From positions 30,393,777-30,457,776 of the forward strand of contig CM055093.1 of NCBI GenBank assembly GCA_029204225.1: a stretch of DNA of 64,000 nucleotides, read 5' to 3'. The translations under genes and the position numbers were made by a program. This stretch comes from Diphasiastrum complanatum. Its lineage: Eukaryota; Streptophyta; Lycopodiopsida; Lycopodiales; Lycopodiaceae. This document shows positions 32,554 to 43,585 of this stretch, piece after piece (the first letter of the stretch is position 1; every line of letters begins with the position of its first letter). Under the pieces are notes generated by a model. That model ran no database searches and was not told the DNA's origin. It was given only the letters and a program-made list of their open reading frames with translations.

Positions 32554-33255
32554 TGTGAAAGTACTGTACTTTAGGACCATAAATGGATCTACAAAAGATC
32601 CACAAGAGTGATTGGATGCTTGCTTAACAATCTATCAAAAAACTAGACACAAAAAAGTTGATCTAGATTGGCAATTTGACAAACAACAAGCATTAACAAT
32701 CAAAAGCATTGATAAACATTGAAATCCGAGCCCACACGTGTTTACTACAGGCTGTAGTACGGCCTTCAACCTGAGAAACAAGTAGAAATTGATTTGGTCT
32801 CATTTGGATCACAAAAACTCAATGTACATAGTGAACTAGCTTGAGATTGCCAATGAGCTCCAAAAACTTTTCTATCTTCTCACTATGGAGAGAGGGAATA
32901 CATAGCAAATTTGACTTCCTTCTTGAAGTTAGGTGGATTTCCAGCATGTAATAAGGAAGTTAACTCACTCTCCTTGACCTAAAATGAAACCCTAGTCTAT
33001 TTCCTAGAGCTATGCTTGGTAGGTATCTAGTTGGTCAAATTTTCACCTTAAACTTAGGTGTAGGTCATGTAAAGTAGGGATGACCACCAAATAGACATGA
33101 CCAACTCTCTTGACTTGACCTAACCTACATTAGGACGGGTTTCCCATGTGGCATCATGGCCTCACATGTGTGGGACCCACTTGTGTACACAATTTACACT
33201 ATTCTACATGGTTTTTGATCAAGCTAGATTTGCCAATTTTTGGCAATTCTTCACA
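32554..33255 (-). repeat. 3' LTR of element D
   Basis: 702 bp. The plus strand reads TGTGAAAGTACTG ... GGCAATTCTTCACA. It contains CCCACACGTGTTTACTACAG (about 32728), a variant of the LTR module discussed in the findings. Confidence 0.92.
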
Positions 33256-33465
33256 CTCCTCCTCAAATTTAGCTTGATCTATTTACAACTCTCTTGATAG
33301 ATCAATGAAAGCTTTTAGAAGTGTCTAAAAAATCCAGCTACAAAGAAGGAACTTTTGAGACTCCAATAGAGAATGATGTCCATGAAGGATCTTTCACCAC
33401 CTCTTAGAAGATCCCTTACAAGATGTTCCATAAATGTATCAATATACATGTAGCACACTTCAAAA

Positions 33466-35645
33466 CTAAACATCATGCCAAGCCATGGATTCCAAGGCAT
33501 TTTGTGCACTTGAAGATACATCAATTAAAATATTAAGTGCATAAATAATGTTGCCAAAGACAACTTGTCTTGCTTGGTCCATATGATTGAGCCTAGATGG
33601 CTCCATCTTGATACTCAAGATTCTTCTTGGAGTCCTCGGGTCTTGAGCTTGATCCTCCACTTGACTTGACTCCAAAACATCAATGAATTGAATAAGGTGT
33701 TGATCCAAAGGTGCTTCTTCAAGTTTACAAATCTTCCACTCTTGAAAGATCACATTTCCACCATTGACAAATTCTTTGGTCGAAAACAAGTAGATTCTAC
33801 AATCTCTACTTGAAGAGCAAAACACTACCATTATTCCTATCATAGAAATAGGATAATCTTTGGTCCTTACATTGGAATGATCATGCACAAAGCATGTGAA
33901 CACAAAGATTTCCAAAGCAAATGATGTTTCATCTTTTATGACTCTATTCAAACTATTACAAAAATAGTTATCCAATGAAATTGCTTTATCAACAACAAAT
34001 GTAGATTTCAAAACAGCCCATTTCATTGTCTTGTCATACAAAGTAATAAACACCATGAATCTTAAAGGTAAGAAACAAGTCACCTCATGTCTACTACTAC
34101 TTTCCAAAAAGTATTCAAAGATAGTAGACTCTCCAATGCTCACCACCCTTGCAAGATGCACACTTGAATGGAAATTTGCATGCAATTTGATGACTCGGCC
34201 ATTGTCATTGAGGACTCCCTTGGAACTCTCATGCTTTGAGGCTGATCCTCAAGATCTTCCTCCTTTTGATGCTCCTCCTCAATGCAAGCAAGATCACACT
34301 TTGCCAAGATCTCCTCTTGAGTGATCTCCTCCTTTGCCAAGCTCATTCTTTCAAAAGCAACACTAGCTTCCAACTTAAACAATCTTCCATGTTTAAATCC
34401 CTTTGCAATGCAAACATCATTCTTCAAGATGAAACAAACACCATGCTTAAAGTGGACATCCAAACCACTTTCTAAGAGTAAACCAGCACTAAGCATGTTC
34501 TTGGTGATTGATGGTACATAAAGGACATTTTCTAGATCCATGCATTTTGAGGATTCTAGACACAAAGAGATGGTACGAACACCATCTATCCTACACTCTT
34601 CATCATTTGCAGTAAACACAAACTTTTTAGCAGCATTGAAAGAGTGTAAGTTTGAGAAAAAGTCCTTTTCACAAGACATGTGGGAGCTAGCCCCACTGTC
34701 GATCCACCAATTGTCTCTTGAATTGCTATTGCTTGTTGGTGAGGATGTAGATGCCATCAAGAATACATCTACTTCATCCTCCTCCTCCTCCTTTGCAAGG
34801 TTTCCTTGTTTGTCCTCCTCCGCTTGTGCTCTTAGCCTCTTGTAGCATTCAGATGCATAATGCCCCTTCCTTCCACAAAAGAAGCATTTTTGCTTTGACT
34901 TGTCCTTTGAGCTTGATGCATCATCCTCTTCTTTGGCCTCCTTTGGATGCTTCTTCTTTCCATTGGTCTTCTTTTTGCCCTTGACTGAGAAATTGGCTTT
35001 CTCATCACCATCCTACAAAGACAAGGAACTCATCCTAGATTTTGCATGGAGCATCCTACACTCTTCAGCCACTAATACACTGTGAAGTTTTTCTATAGTT
35101 GGCAAAGTGTCTTGGATGGCAAAACTTTGGACCAAATTTGCAAAGTCATCTCCTAGACCATTAAGGACAATTTGTACAAGCTCTCCATCATGAATCTTCT
35201 CTCCAATGGAAGCCAACTCCCTATTTAGAGACTTGATTCTGAGTACATAATCCTGTGCACTCTCCTCACTTCTCCTCATGCTTTGCAAAATGTGACTTCT
35301 AAGCATAAGAACTCTAGAAGTGTTGCTAGACTCATAGATTGATTTTAAAGACTCCCAAGCCTCTTTAGCATTAGTACAAGCTGATACTTCTCTCAACAAA
35401 TCATTGCTCACATTCATCTTCACACAATGAAGTGCAAGCCTAGATCTCTTCTTGTATCTAGCTAACTCCTGTGCACCTAGAGGTTCATCTTCATCTTCAA
35501 TCAAGAACTCATAAAGGTCTTGGAGCACAAAGAGTGACTCCATTCTAACCTTCCAAATATCATAATTTGTAGAATTCAACCTCTCACTAGCTTCTAGAAG
35601 GTATGCTCCAGCAGATCCCATCTTACTAGTGACTTCTACAAACAA
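33466..35645 (-). pseudogene. gag-protease-partial integrase of element D
   Basis: Gag runs from 35645 (MFVEVTSKMGSAGAYLLEAS, probably translated from the internal MGSAGAYLLEAS) to a TAG at 35015-35013. Beyond that single stop the frame continues through an intact zinc knuckle CFFCGRKGHYASEC (about 34890-34850) and the protease WWIDSGASSHM (about 34710), then a pre-integrase-side region ending near 34140. A second frame (34185-33466, 239 codons) carries a worn integrase C terminus, FVFTCFVHDHSNVRTK and RDCRIYLFSTKEFV, then the linker. The integrase core and everything downstream are deleted. Apart from the stop, gag-protease looks well preserved. Confidence 0.85.
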
Positions 35646-36414
35646 GAAATAGATTTGATTGACTTGAAACTCACAAAGGTCTCACACTTGCAGTGTTTCA
35701 CTCAAATTTGATTTCTAATCCAACAAATGGACTTATAATCACAGTTCTATCACTCCCTCACAAAGCTGGAATGAAGATAAGATGAAGTGAAAACTACTTT
35801 CAAACAAATCTTGCCAAGAAATGGATTTGATTGTCTCTAGAAACTCACTAAGGTCTCTCTCTTGTAGTTTTTCACTCAAATTAGATTTCTAATCCAACAA
35901 ATGGACTTATAATCTCAGTTCTAGCACTCTCTCACAAAGTTGGAATGAAGATAAGATGATGTGAAATCTACTTACAATCAAATCTTGCCAAATTTGGCTA
36001 TTTTTGGACAAAAAAATGACTTAATCTCTTTCTTCCTTCTTGGTGTACTTTCAAGACCTGTTTTTAACCTTAATAGGACTTGAACTCAGCCTAGATTAAT
36101 TATATTCCATGAAACAAATTCAAATCTAATCAATGGCAAATGATCTTGGTAGATTATCCTAGGATCTCCACCAAAAATTACACCAACAACTCACAAATTG
36201 AATTTTTTTGGATCAAATGAATACCATGCATTAAATGCAGGTTCAGAGGTGCCCACACATGTGGACAGTACGGATTTCGACCCCTACCAATTTTGGGATC
36301 AAATCTCCTCACCAAAATCAAGATTCTAGCTTGCTCTCTCAAGACTAGTTTTTAGCACCAAAACTTGCTAAAAATGGATTTGCATTAGATCAATGGCTTA
36401 TGCTCTTGTACTTG

Positions 36415-36426
36415 GCTCTGATACCA
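36415..36426 (-). promoter_or_regulatory. primer-binding site of element D
   Basis: The minus strand reads TGGTATCAGAGC exactly, directly beside the LTR at 36427. Confidence 0.9.
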
Positions 36427-37128
36427 TGTGAAAGTACTGTACTTTAGGACCATAAATGGATCTACAAAAGATCCACAAGAGTGATTGGATGCTTGCTTAA
36501 CAATCTATCAAAAAATTAGACACAAAAAAGTTGATCTAGATTGGCAATTTGACAAACAACAAGCATTAACAATCAAAAGCATTGATAAACATTGAAATCC
36601 GAGCCCACACGTGTGTACTACAGGCTATAGTACGGACTTCAACCTGAGAAACAAGTAGAAATTGATTTGGTCTCATTTGGATCACAAAAACTCAATGTAC
36701 ATAGTGAACTAGCTTGAGATTGCCAATGAGCTCCAAAAAATTTTCTATCTTCTCACTATGGAGAGAGGGAATACATAGCAAATTCGACTTCCTTCTTGAA
36801 GTTAGGTGGATTTCCAGCATGTAATAAGGAAGTTAACTCACTCTCCTTGACCTAAAATGAAACCCTAGTCTATTTCCTAGAGTTATGCTTGGTAGGTAGC
36901 TAGTTGGTCAAATTTTCACCTTAAACTTAGGTGTAGGTCCTGTAAAGTAGGGATGACCACCAAATAGACATGACCAACTCTCTTGACTTGACCTAACCTA
37001 CATTAGGATGGGTTTCCCATGTGGCATCATGGCCTCACATGTGTGGGACCCACTTGTGTACACAATTTACACTATTCTACATGGTTTTTGATCAAGCTAG
37101 ATTTGCCAATTTTTGGCAATTCTTCACA
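36427..37128 (-). repeat. 5' LTR of element D
   Basis: 702 bp, same ends as the partner at 32554-33255. It contains CCCACACGTGTGTACTACAG followed by TAGTACGGAC. Confidence 0.92.
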
Positions 37129-37770
37129 AGCTATGTGTCCACTTTTACAGGATTTATTGACAATATATAACAATGCTTGATGATCTGTATAGAATGCAAA
37201 AGTTGGCCTAGCAAATAGTCTCGAAGTTGTTGTATGGCGTAGACCATGGCTAGTGCTTCTCGCTCTGCTGTGGTATAGTTTACTTCAGCAGGCACCAGTT
37301 GTTTGCTCAAGAAACATATTGGAAATTTTTTTTCATATTCTTCCGGTTGTGCTAGGATATCTCCAATTGCATATTTACTTGCGTCAATATGCACGTGGAA
37401 TTCCTTCATGTAATCGGGGGAACAAAGTATGGGTGTGGTGGTAAGCATTGTTTTTAATTCCTCAAAAGCTTTTATGCGTTCTTCGATACAACTAAATAAA
37501 TGAGCCTTGCCTGTAGTCAAGTATGAAGATGCGGCAGTAGTTAGTATGGCCTAAGAAGACGTAAACTTCTTTCACTATTGCGGGTAAAGGCATCTCAACT
37601 ATAACCTTGATTTTCAAAGGATCGGTAGAAATACCATCCTTGGATATAATATGTCCGAGCACAAGCCCATGGGTGACCTAGATTTGACATTTTTCAGAGT
37701 TTAGTGATATACCAAACCTTCGACAACGAATGAAAGGTATACACCTAAATCATCAAGATAAATCTCGACA
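37129..37770 (-). pseudogene. Ty3/gypsy element E: reverse transcriptase end and RNase H (upstream half)
   Basis: On the minus strand the RT catalytic motif VEIYLDDLGVY lies at about 37770-37735. It is followed by RCRRFGISLNSEKC, then GLVLGHIISKDGISTDPLKI and FLGHTNYCR (RT thumb), then RNase H (TPILCSPDYMKEFHVHIDAS, ICFLSKQL, NYTTAEREALAMVYAI). The YLDD box is intact, but stops occur nearby. The frame breaks off at 37129 because element D inserted there, and resumes at 32553. To the right it joins copia element F abruptly. Confidence 0.85.
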
Positions 37771-39990
37771 ATTCGATGTTTTTGCTTGAGTTTTGGGACA
37801 CATGTCTTTGGACAACTTAAATCCTGGATCCAGAGGTGTGTCTATGGGCTTGCAGTCCTCCATGCCATATCTGCGAAGTGCATTGACTAAATAGGATTCT
37901 TGGCTTATAGCGATCCTTCTGCTTGCGCGATCCCTGCTGATCTCCATACCAAGAAGGTAATGGACTGGGCCTAAATCAGTCATCTCAAACTTTGATGAAA
38001 GTAGAGATTTGGTTTTCTATAATAACTGATTTGAATTGTTGATAATTAAGAAATTATCAAGGTATAATGCTATTATAACATAGCTTGACCCTTTACGCTT
38101 GAGATATACATTAGAGTCTGTGGAGCAAGAAGTGAAATTGTGTTGCAACAAGAAGTGATTGATTCTTTCATACTAGGCCCTGGGAGCTTGCTTAGGACCA
38201 TATAATGCCTTATGCAATTTGCATACCAAATGCTCCTTGCCTTGAAGGACGTAACCTTCTGGTTGATAAATGAATATGTCTTCTTGTATATATCCGTGAA
38301 TGAATGCTGTCTAGATGTCCATATGGTGAATTCTAGATCTTGTGTAGTAGCTATAGCCAACAAGGTGCGAATAAATTGATGCTTTACCACTGGACTGAAG
38401 GTGTCAGTGTAACCTATTCCATATACTTGCTCAAAACCTTTAACAACTAAACGAGCTTTCCATTTGGATATTGATCCATCTGGCTTGAGCTTTAGCTTGA
38501 AGGTCCATTTAGAGTCAATAGGGTTTATATCTGTAGGAGGATTGACAAGACTTCAGTTCTTGTTCTTCATCAAGGAATGTTACTCAACATCCATGATAGC
38601 TTTCCATTCGTCTGCATTGGGCATTGACAATGCTTCTGCAACAGTGGCAGGTTCATCATAACTGATGAATGCCTGAGGGACAAAACGATCAGGTTGCTTT
38701 CGTTGTCTTGTAGACCTTCGAACTATAGGTGCTTGAGTGGATGTTTCTCCTGGGTACATGACTAGGATAGCTTCAGTTTGTGGTTGAACAATCGTGGGTC
38801 TAGGCCCATCGATGGTGAGTGGAGCTGTTGGGACAGACTCCTGCACTTGAACATTCGTAGGTCGATGCCTATCGATGGAGAATGGAGCTATTGTGATAGA
38901 CTCCTGTATTGGCGGCTTCTGCTTGAAATCATGAAACTTGTCTTGAAGAAAGACAACATCACAGCTGACTGAGATCTGACCTCTATCAACATCATAGATA
39001 CAATATGCCTTGTGTGATGTTGAATAGCCGATAAAGATATACTTACAGCTTACTGGGTCTAATTTTTTTCTCAGATCAGATGGTATCTGAGCATAGCAGA
39101 GACATCCAAATACACATAGGTGTTTCAGACTTGGCTTGTAGCCATAGTAGGCTTCAAATGTTGTCTTGGAATCGACTGTCTTAGTGCTGGAATAATTTGC
39201 AGATAGCAGGATGTAAAAATTGCTTCTGCCCAAAAGTCCTGGGGTAATTGAGCGTTGACAGTCATGGATCATGCAGCTTCCAGTAGTGTGCGGTTCTTTC
39301 GGTCAGCTATGCCATTCTGCTATGGAGTGTAGCTGGTTGTGAACTGATGGTGCACGCCACATGATGAAAGATAGTTCTCCATTTCATTTGATAAGTACTC
39401 TCCCCGTAAATCAGACCGTAGGGCCTTGATTCTCTGACCAGTTTGATTCTCAGCATATTGCTTGAATTCTTTGAGCATGACTCTAGTAAATAGGGAGTAG
39501 TCATCAATGAATGTAATAAAATATAGAGCTTGACCCAAGGAAGGTACGCTCATAGGACCACATAGGTCATTGTGAATCAGTGATAGAATGGACTTCGCTC
39601 TCCTGGCCTGTCCTCTTGAGAATTTAGTTCTAGCTTGGTTCCCTAGTAAACACTTTTCACAAACAGTCTGATTAGCTGTAGAAACAACATTGATATTTAT
39701 ATCCTTGACCATTTTGTTATGATGCATATACAAGATTGAACGCATGTTTAAGTGACCTAGTCTTTGATGCCAAATATGAGCATCTGTACTACTCACAGAA
39801 AGTGCATAATCGTGACTCGGAATGTATAAATTTCTTTCTCTGTATGTAGAGAGGATTTCATTGGAATTTTGATCAATAATAGTACATCGACTAGCAGTAA
39901 ACAAAGCCCTATAGCCTTGATCAGTGATGTTTATAATAGATAATAAGTTCTTTGTTAACTTGGGTACATAAGGTACACCATAGGGGTTAG
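37771..39990 (-). pseudogene. copia element F: protease tail to reverse transcriptase
   Basis: Minus-strand frames give protease tail VPKLTKNLLSIINITDQGYR (about 39970), pre-integrase WHQRLGHLNMRS and CEKC (39904-39640), integrase core TFIDDYSLFTR (about 39510) and LRSDLRGEYLS (about 39400), integrase end (GYKPSLKHLCVFG, about 39120), linker, RT start (DEWKAIMDVE, about 38585) and RT palm (TDLGPVHYLLGMEIS, about 37975). The RT box reads YLDN (about 38040) where YVDD is expected, so one catalytic Asp is Asn. Frames are broken several times. Sequence stops at KDMCPKTQ, about 37785, and gypsy RT begins, so the copia RNase H and LTR are missing. Confidence 0.85.
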
Positions 39991-40534
39991 GTAGCGAGGT
40001 GGAATAGTGCTAAGACGCTCTCTGGTCTTTAGGACACTGCATGTAGTTCTAAAATGTCTCTAAAGTTTAGACTCTACTCTTTGAGAATAAGCACTACAAT
40101 AGGTGCACAACAACACTATTGGTACCTCTTTTCCTTCCTTTAGAACAATATTAGAACAATGACATCCCGAGATCTTCCAAGATTTACAATAGGTAGGATT
40201 TAGGGTTCGGGGCCTCTAAGAATTTTTTCGAAATGGTCTACCTTAAGAATGGATATCATCCTCTATCTATGATGCGCTTTCAATCCCAACAATACAGTTA
40301 TGATTAGATAGGGTGTGGGGATGTATGTTATATCGGGTTGTGATTTGACAATACTTGCTGCCCGCAAGGTTCCTAACTGCCCGACTCTTAAAACTTATGA
40401 TTATTAGTAATATATTTTGAGCAAAGCATAGTTAATAAAACTTACATGTTTTAAAGAGGGCCAACCTGCAAGAAGCTGAAAAACATCATCTACAACAACA
40501 TCAGCAATTAAACTATGGATGAGTAGTTTCCAAC
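39991..40534. other. non-coding stretch, nothing recognised
   Basis: There is no coding signal on either strand. It may contain more of the upstream part of copia element F, but gag and the DSG protease motif were not found. Confidence 0.35.
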
Positions 40535-41221
40535 GGATTCTACACGAAGAGTAGATCATTTTTGCTTTTTTCCTCATCTCCATCCGAGTTCAAATAAGAA
40601 AGTTATGGCTAATCAAAGATTTTGATGATGTGGCATATCGCCATGATGCGAGAATAGACCAGTTTTTTTTTCTTATTAGCAAATCCTCATGTGGTGGAGA
40701 TATTCCAATGGATTCTACACAAAGAGTAGATCATTTTTGCTTTTTAATTCATCTCCATCCGAGCTCAAATAAGATAGTTATGGCTAATCAAAGATTTTGA
40801 TGATATCGCCATGACGCGAGAATAGACAAGTTTTTTTTACCAGAATGCAGATCCTCGCGTGGTGAAGATATTCCACATCATCAAATGCCACATCATCAAA
40901 TACTTATCTTGTACTATAAATCTTTGATCTACCATAACTTTCTTATCTGATTTTTGATAGAGATGAGGTCAAAAGCAAAATTGATCTACTCTTTGCATAG
41001 AATATGATGATGTGGCATATCGCCATGACGCAAGAATAGACAAGTTTTTTTTTTTTACCAGAATGCAGATCCTCGCGTGGTGGAGATATTCCACATAATC
41101 AAGTGTCGTGTCATCAAATGCTTATCTTGTACTATAAATCTTTGATCTACCATAACTTTCTTATCTGAACTCTAATAGAGATGAGGCCAAAAGAAAAATT
41201 GATCTACTCTTTGCATAGAAT
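40535..41221. repeat. fold-back repeat: two direct and two inverted ~85-bp arms
   Basis: Arms at about 40535-40625 and 40709-40798 start GGATTCTACACRAAGAGTAG and end AAGTTATGGCTAATCAAAGA or similar. Inverted arms lie at about 40919-41003 and 41137-41221 (TTTGATCTACCATAACT ... CTACTCTTTGCATAGAAT). Between arms the unit GCATATCGCCATGA-CGCGAGAATAGAC recurs (about 40632, 40803, 41017), and CCTCGCGTGGTGRAGATATT recurs (about 40852, 41071). RNA from either strand could fold into a long imperfect hairpin. No transposase and no clear terminal duplication were seen. Confidence 0.85.
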
Positions 41222-43094
41222 ATGATGGAATGTTCGTATCTTGCTTATGATTCTATAAAAATTAAGCGCTTGCATTTTCATTTCATAATTGAGTTCTTTT
41301 TTATTTGCATTTTCAAATTTGAAAAAACATAAAAGCAAAATTCAGACCGAACTTCAAGTTCTCCCTTATTTTAATAGTTCAAGGGAAGAGGATTTGAACC
41401 TCTACAAGGTTAAGCCTTCTCTTCCAAACCCTTAATCCTACACAAAGGGATGGTTAACCTAATAACATAGGGAACATCTTACTCAACCAAGAAGCTGGAA
41501 ACATCTATACATTATCACAACAATATTATCTATCAATCTAAGGGAGAGTAGAATAACTGCTAGGCCTAAATAAGAGTTTTGAAAGCAATCAAAGTTTTTA
41601 ATGTACCAAAATAGGCAAGTTCAAAGTAGCTTTAGTTTCTTAACTTTTTTAGTTGCAGTTCTCTAGTTTTTCAAGTTTCTCATTAAAAAAAAGTTGGTTT
41701 TATTTATTAGATGAAGTGGCACAAACTATGTTGAGAGAAACAAAAGTATTGAATATGTTGACCACTCAAAGTCTTATAGCACCATACAAGAGTTTTGAAG
41801 GTATGTAAAATTAAATAGAATGGAAATGCTCCTCATTACAAATAGACATCCAAGACATACATGGATTCAAGCATAGTTGAGTTTGTGTGGTTAAAATCAT
41901 GCTTTATGATGATCTTATATATACGTAATCTACAAAAACTAGCTCCAACAAATGCTCTTATGAGTAATGTTCCTAAATGTTGACCATTACAATAGAAACT
42001 TGCACACATGAATGATATCAAGAAAGCAAAATCTATAATCCCTTCAATATTTTAACATTGACTCGTCAATGATCAATGTCTTATACATTGTATAGAACTT
42101 AGGCTTATTAAATTGTGATGATAATGAGGTAGCAAATATATGAACGTGACATGATGTACCTCTTGTTATAAGGAAAATTCAATGTTCTTTAAGAAGATTT
42201 AAATACCTTTTATAAGACTAACATATGTTGTAACCTAGTTATATCCTAGACAAGCTCTAAAAGTAGCTATTTAAAAGATGTAGTTTGATAATGAGTTTTA
42301 TACATCTTTGTTATTTGTGAAATCTATAAATATTTAAATTTTAAAGGTGTAGAAATCTAATTGTGAAAATCTCTTCTCAACAATTAAGAGCCTGACAAAT
42401 GCAATTGCATGATTCAATGACATAGTTGAAGGCCTTTCATATGTTGTCAAACGAGGCATACTATCTAATTTGAATCATTAACAAAGCAAGGGTGCATAAC
42501 ATACAAAGATTTTTGAAATGCTCTATGCACTAACTAAGTTATTCTTTTCTTTCTTTTGACCATGGTACCATGGAAAAATATGCCAACTTGGACATTTCAG
42601 TACCATGGCATGCTTTATTTATTGAAAATCTTAGCATAAGACAAAAAGATTTCAATAGAGTCGAGACTCTAGTACATTCTACTGAAAGTTATATTTTGGG
42701 ATTTTTTTGAGTCACCTAGATTGATTAGAAGGTCACTATTTTTTCATGAAATACTTAGGCCAACCTAGAAAAAGGTCAAATTGTTGTCAAATGCTCTCAA
42801 CGATTGCCAATATGGACCAATCATGAACCAATCATGAAGTGAGGTGCACCAAAATGGTCCAATCATTGTAAGAGGTGGCCTGTAGGTGGTCCAATCATAG
42901 TAAGAGATGATGCTGTAGAGGTCCAATTATGTTTCACCATTTCTATGTGTGCCAACAGAGCGAATGATATCGAGTATCCAAGTTACACCTCCATTTTGGC
43001 TATAACCCATTATTGTGATGTTCAAGCTTTCATTGCAATATAGAAGCAACACTTTATATCATCTGTGTTTAACATAGATGTATGATGTTGTGAT
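41222..43094. other. AT-rich region, nothing coding recognised
   Basis: No gene was found. At about 42790-42930 there are degenerate copies of the GGTCCAATCAT motif that also occurs in LTRs at 4 kb, 8 kb and 63.8 kb, so part of this is probably an old LTR in plus orientation. Confidence 0.45.
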
Positions 43095-43099
43095 TTGAT
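43095..43099. repeat. target-site duplication TTGAT (left)
   Basis: TTGAT is repeated exactly at 48980-48984, outside the other LTR. Confidence 0.85.
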
Positions 43100-43573
43100 A
43101 GTTAGAAATCAGAGTTAATCTGATATACATTTTATGTAAGCTCTAAATGTGATGATGTAATCATTGTATAGTTTATTTGGTTTACTGTATATGGTTGTGA
43201 TCGAGACGTGACCCGTTAGGATATATTGATCGGGCACTGATCCGTAGACGACTACTTGGGTTAGCCGGGTAGCCACATGTAGGAAGAAATTAGCCTGTAC
43301 AGTGATTTTGAGTTCATTATGCTATACTCAGGGCATGTCCTGGGTTTGTCAGTATATGTGGCCATATTGGACCTAACTCTAGTTTGGCAGGTGGTAGGCC
43401 AGTTTAGTGACACCTGTTGAGCCCATGTAGTTTGGGGCTTTGCTATATGTATAGTGTTTCTTCATAATAGACTTAACTTTTGTTGTGCCATCTTTGAGAG
43501 CTTGTGAAGAGTGGCTATGGTGATTGTGTGATGTGATCTGCATAATGCACTATATCCTAACAGAATTTCAACT
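43100..43573 (+). repeat. 5' LTR of the LARD-like element
   Basis: It starts AGTTAGAAATCAG and ends AATTTCAACT. The ends form a short imperfect inverted repeat (AGTT-GAAAT). They are not the usual TG...CA. Confidence 0.85.
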
Positions 43574-43585
43574 TGGTATCAGAGC
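43574..43585 (+). promoter_or_regulatory. primer-binding site of the LARD-like element
   Basis: Exact TGGTATCAGAGC, immediately after the LTR. Confidence 0.92.

Larger units (their letters stand above)
32554..37128 (-). mobile_element. copia element D, internally deleted, nested in gypsy E
   Basis: 4575 bp. LTRs of 702 bp lie at 32554-33255 and 36427-37128 and differ at about ten positions by eye (about 1.4%). There is a primer site beside the right LTR and a polypurine stretch (GAGGAGGAG, minus strand, 33264-33256) beside the left LTR. Gag and protease are nearly complete, integrase is reduced to its C-terminal end, and reverse transcriptase and RNase H are missing. It is flanked by a 4-bp direct repeat, AGCT (32550-32553 and 37129-37132). 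The gypsy RNase H sequence continues in frame across the empty site. It is a non-autonomous copy that must have been mobilised by another copia element. Confidence 0.9.

Noticed and set aside
33466-34185. 239-codon frame in element D considered as a captured host gene
   Set aside because: Its middle (FVFTCFVHDHSNVRTK and following) matches the C-terminal end of copia integrase, and it runs into the usual linker, so it is worn integrase.
41371-41460. tRNA-like stretch with GAGGTTCAAATCCTC on the minus strand
   Set aside because: A T-arm-like hairpin is present, but no matching acceptor stem, anticodon arm or D arm could be placed.
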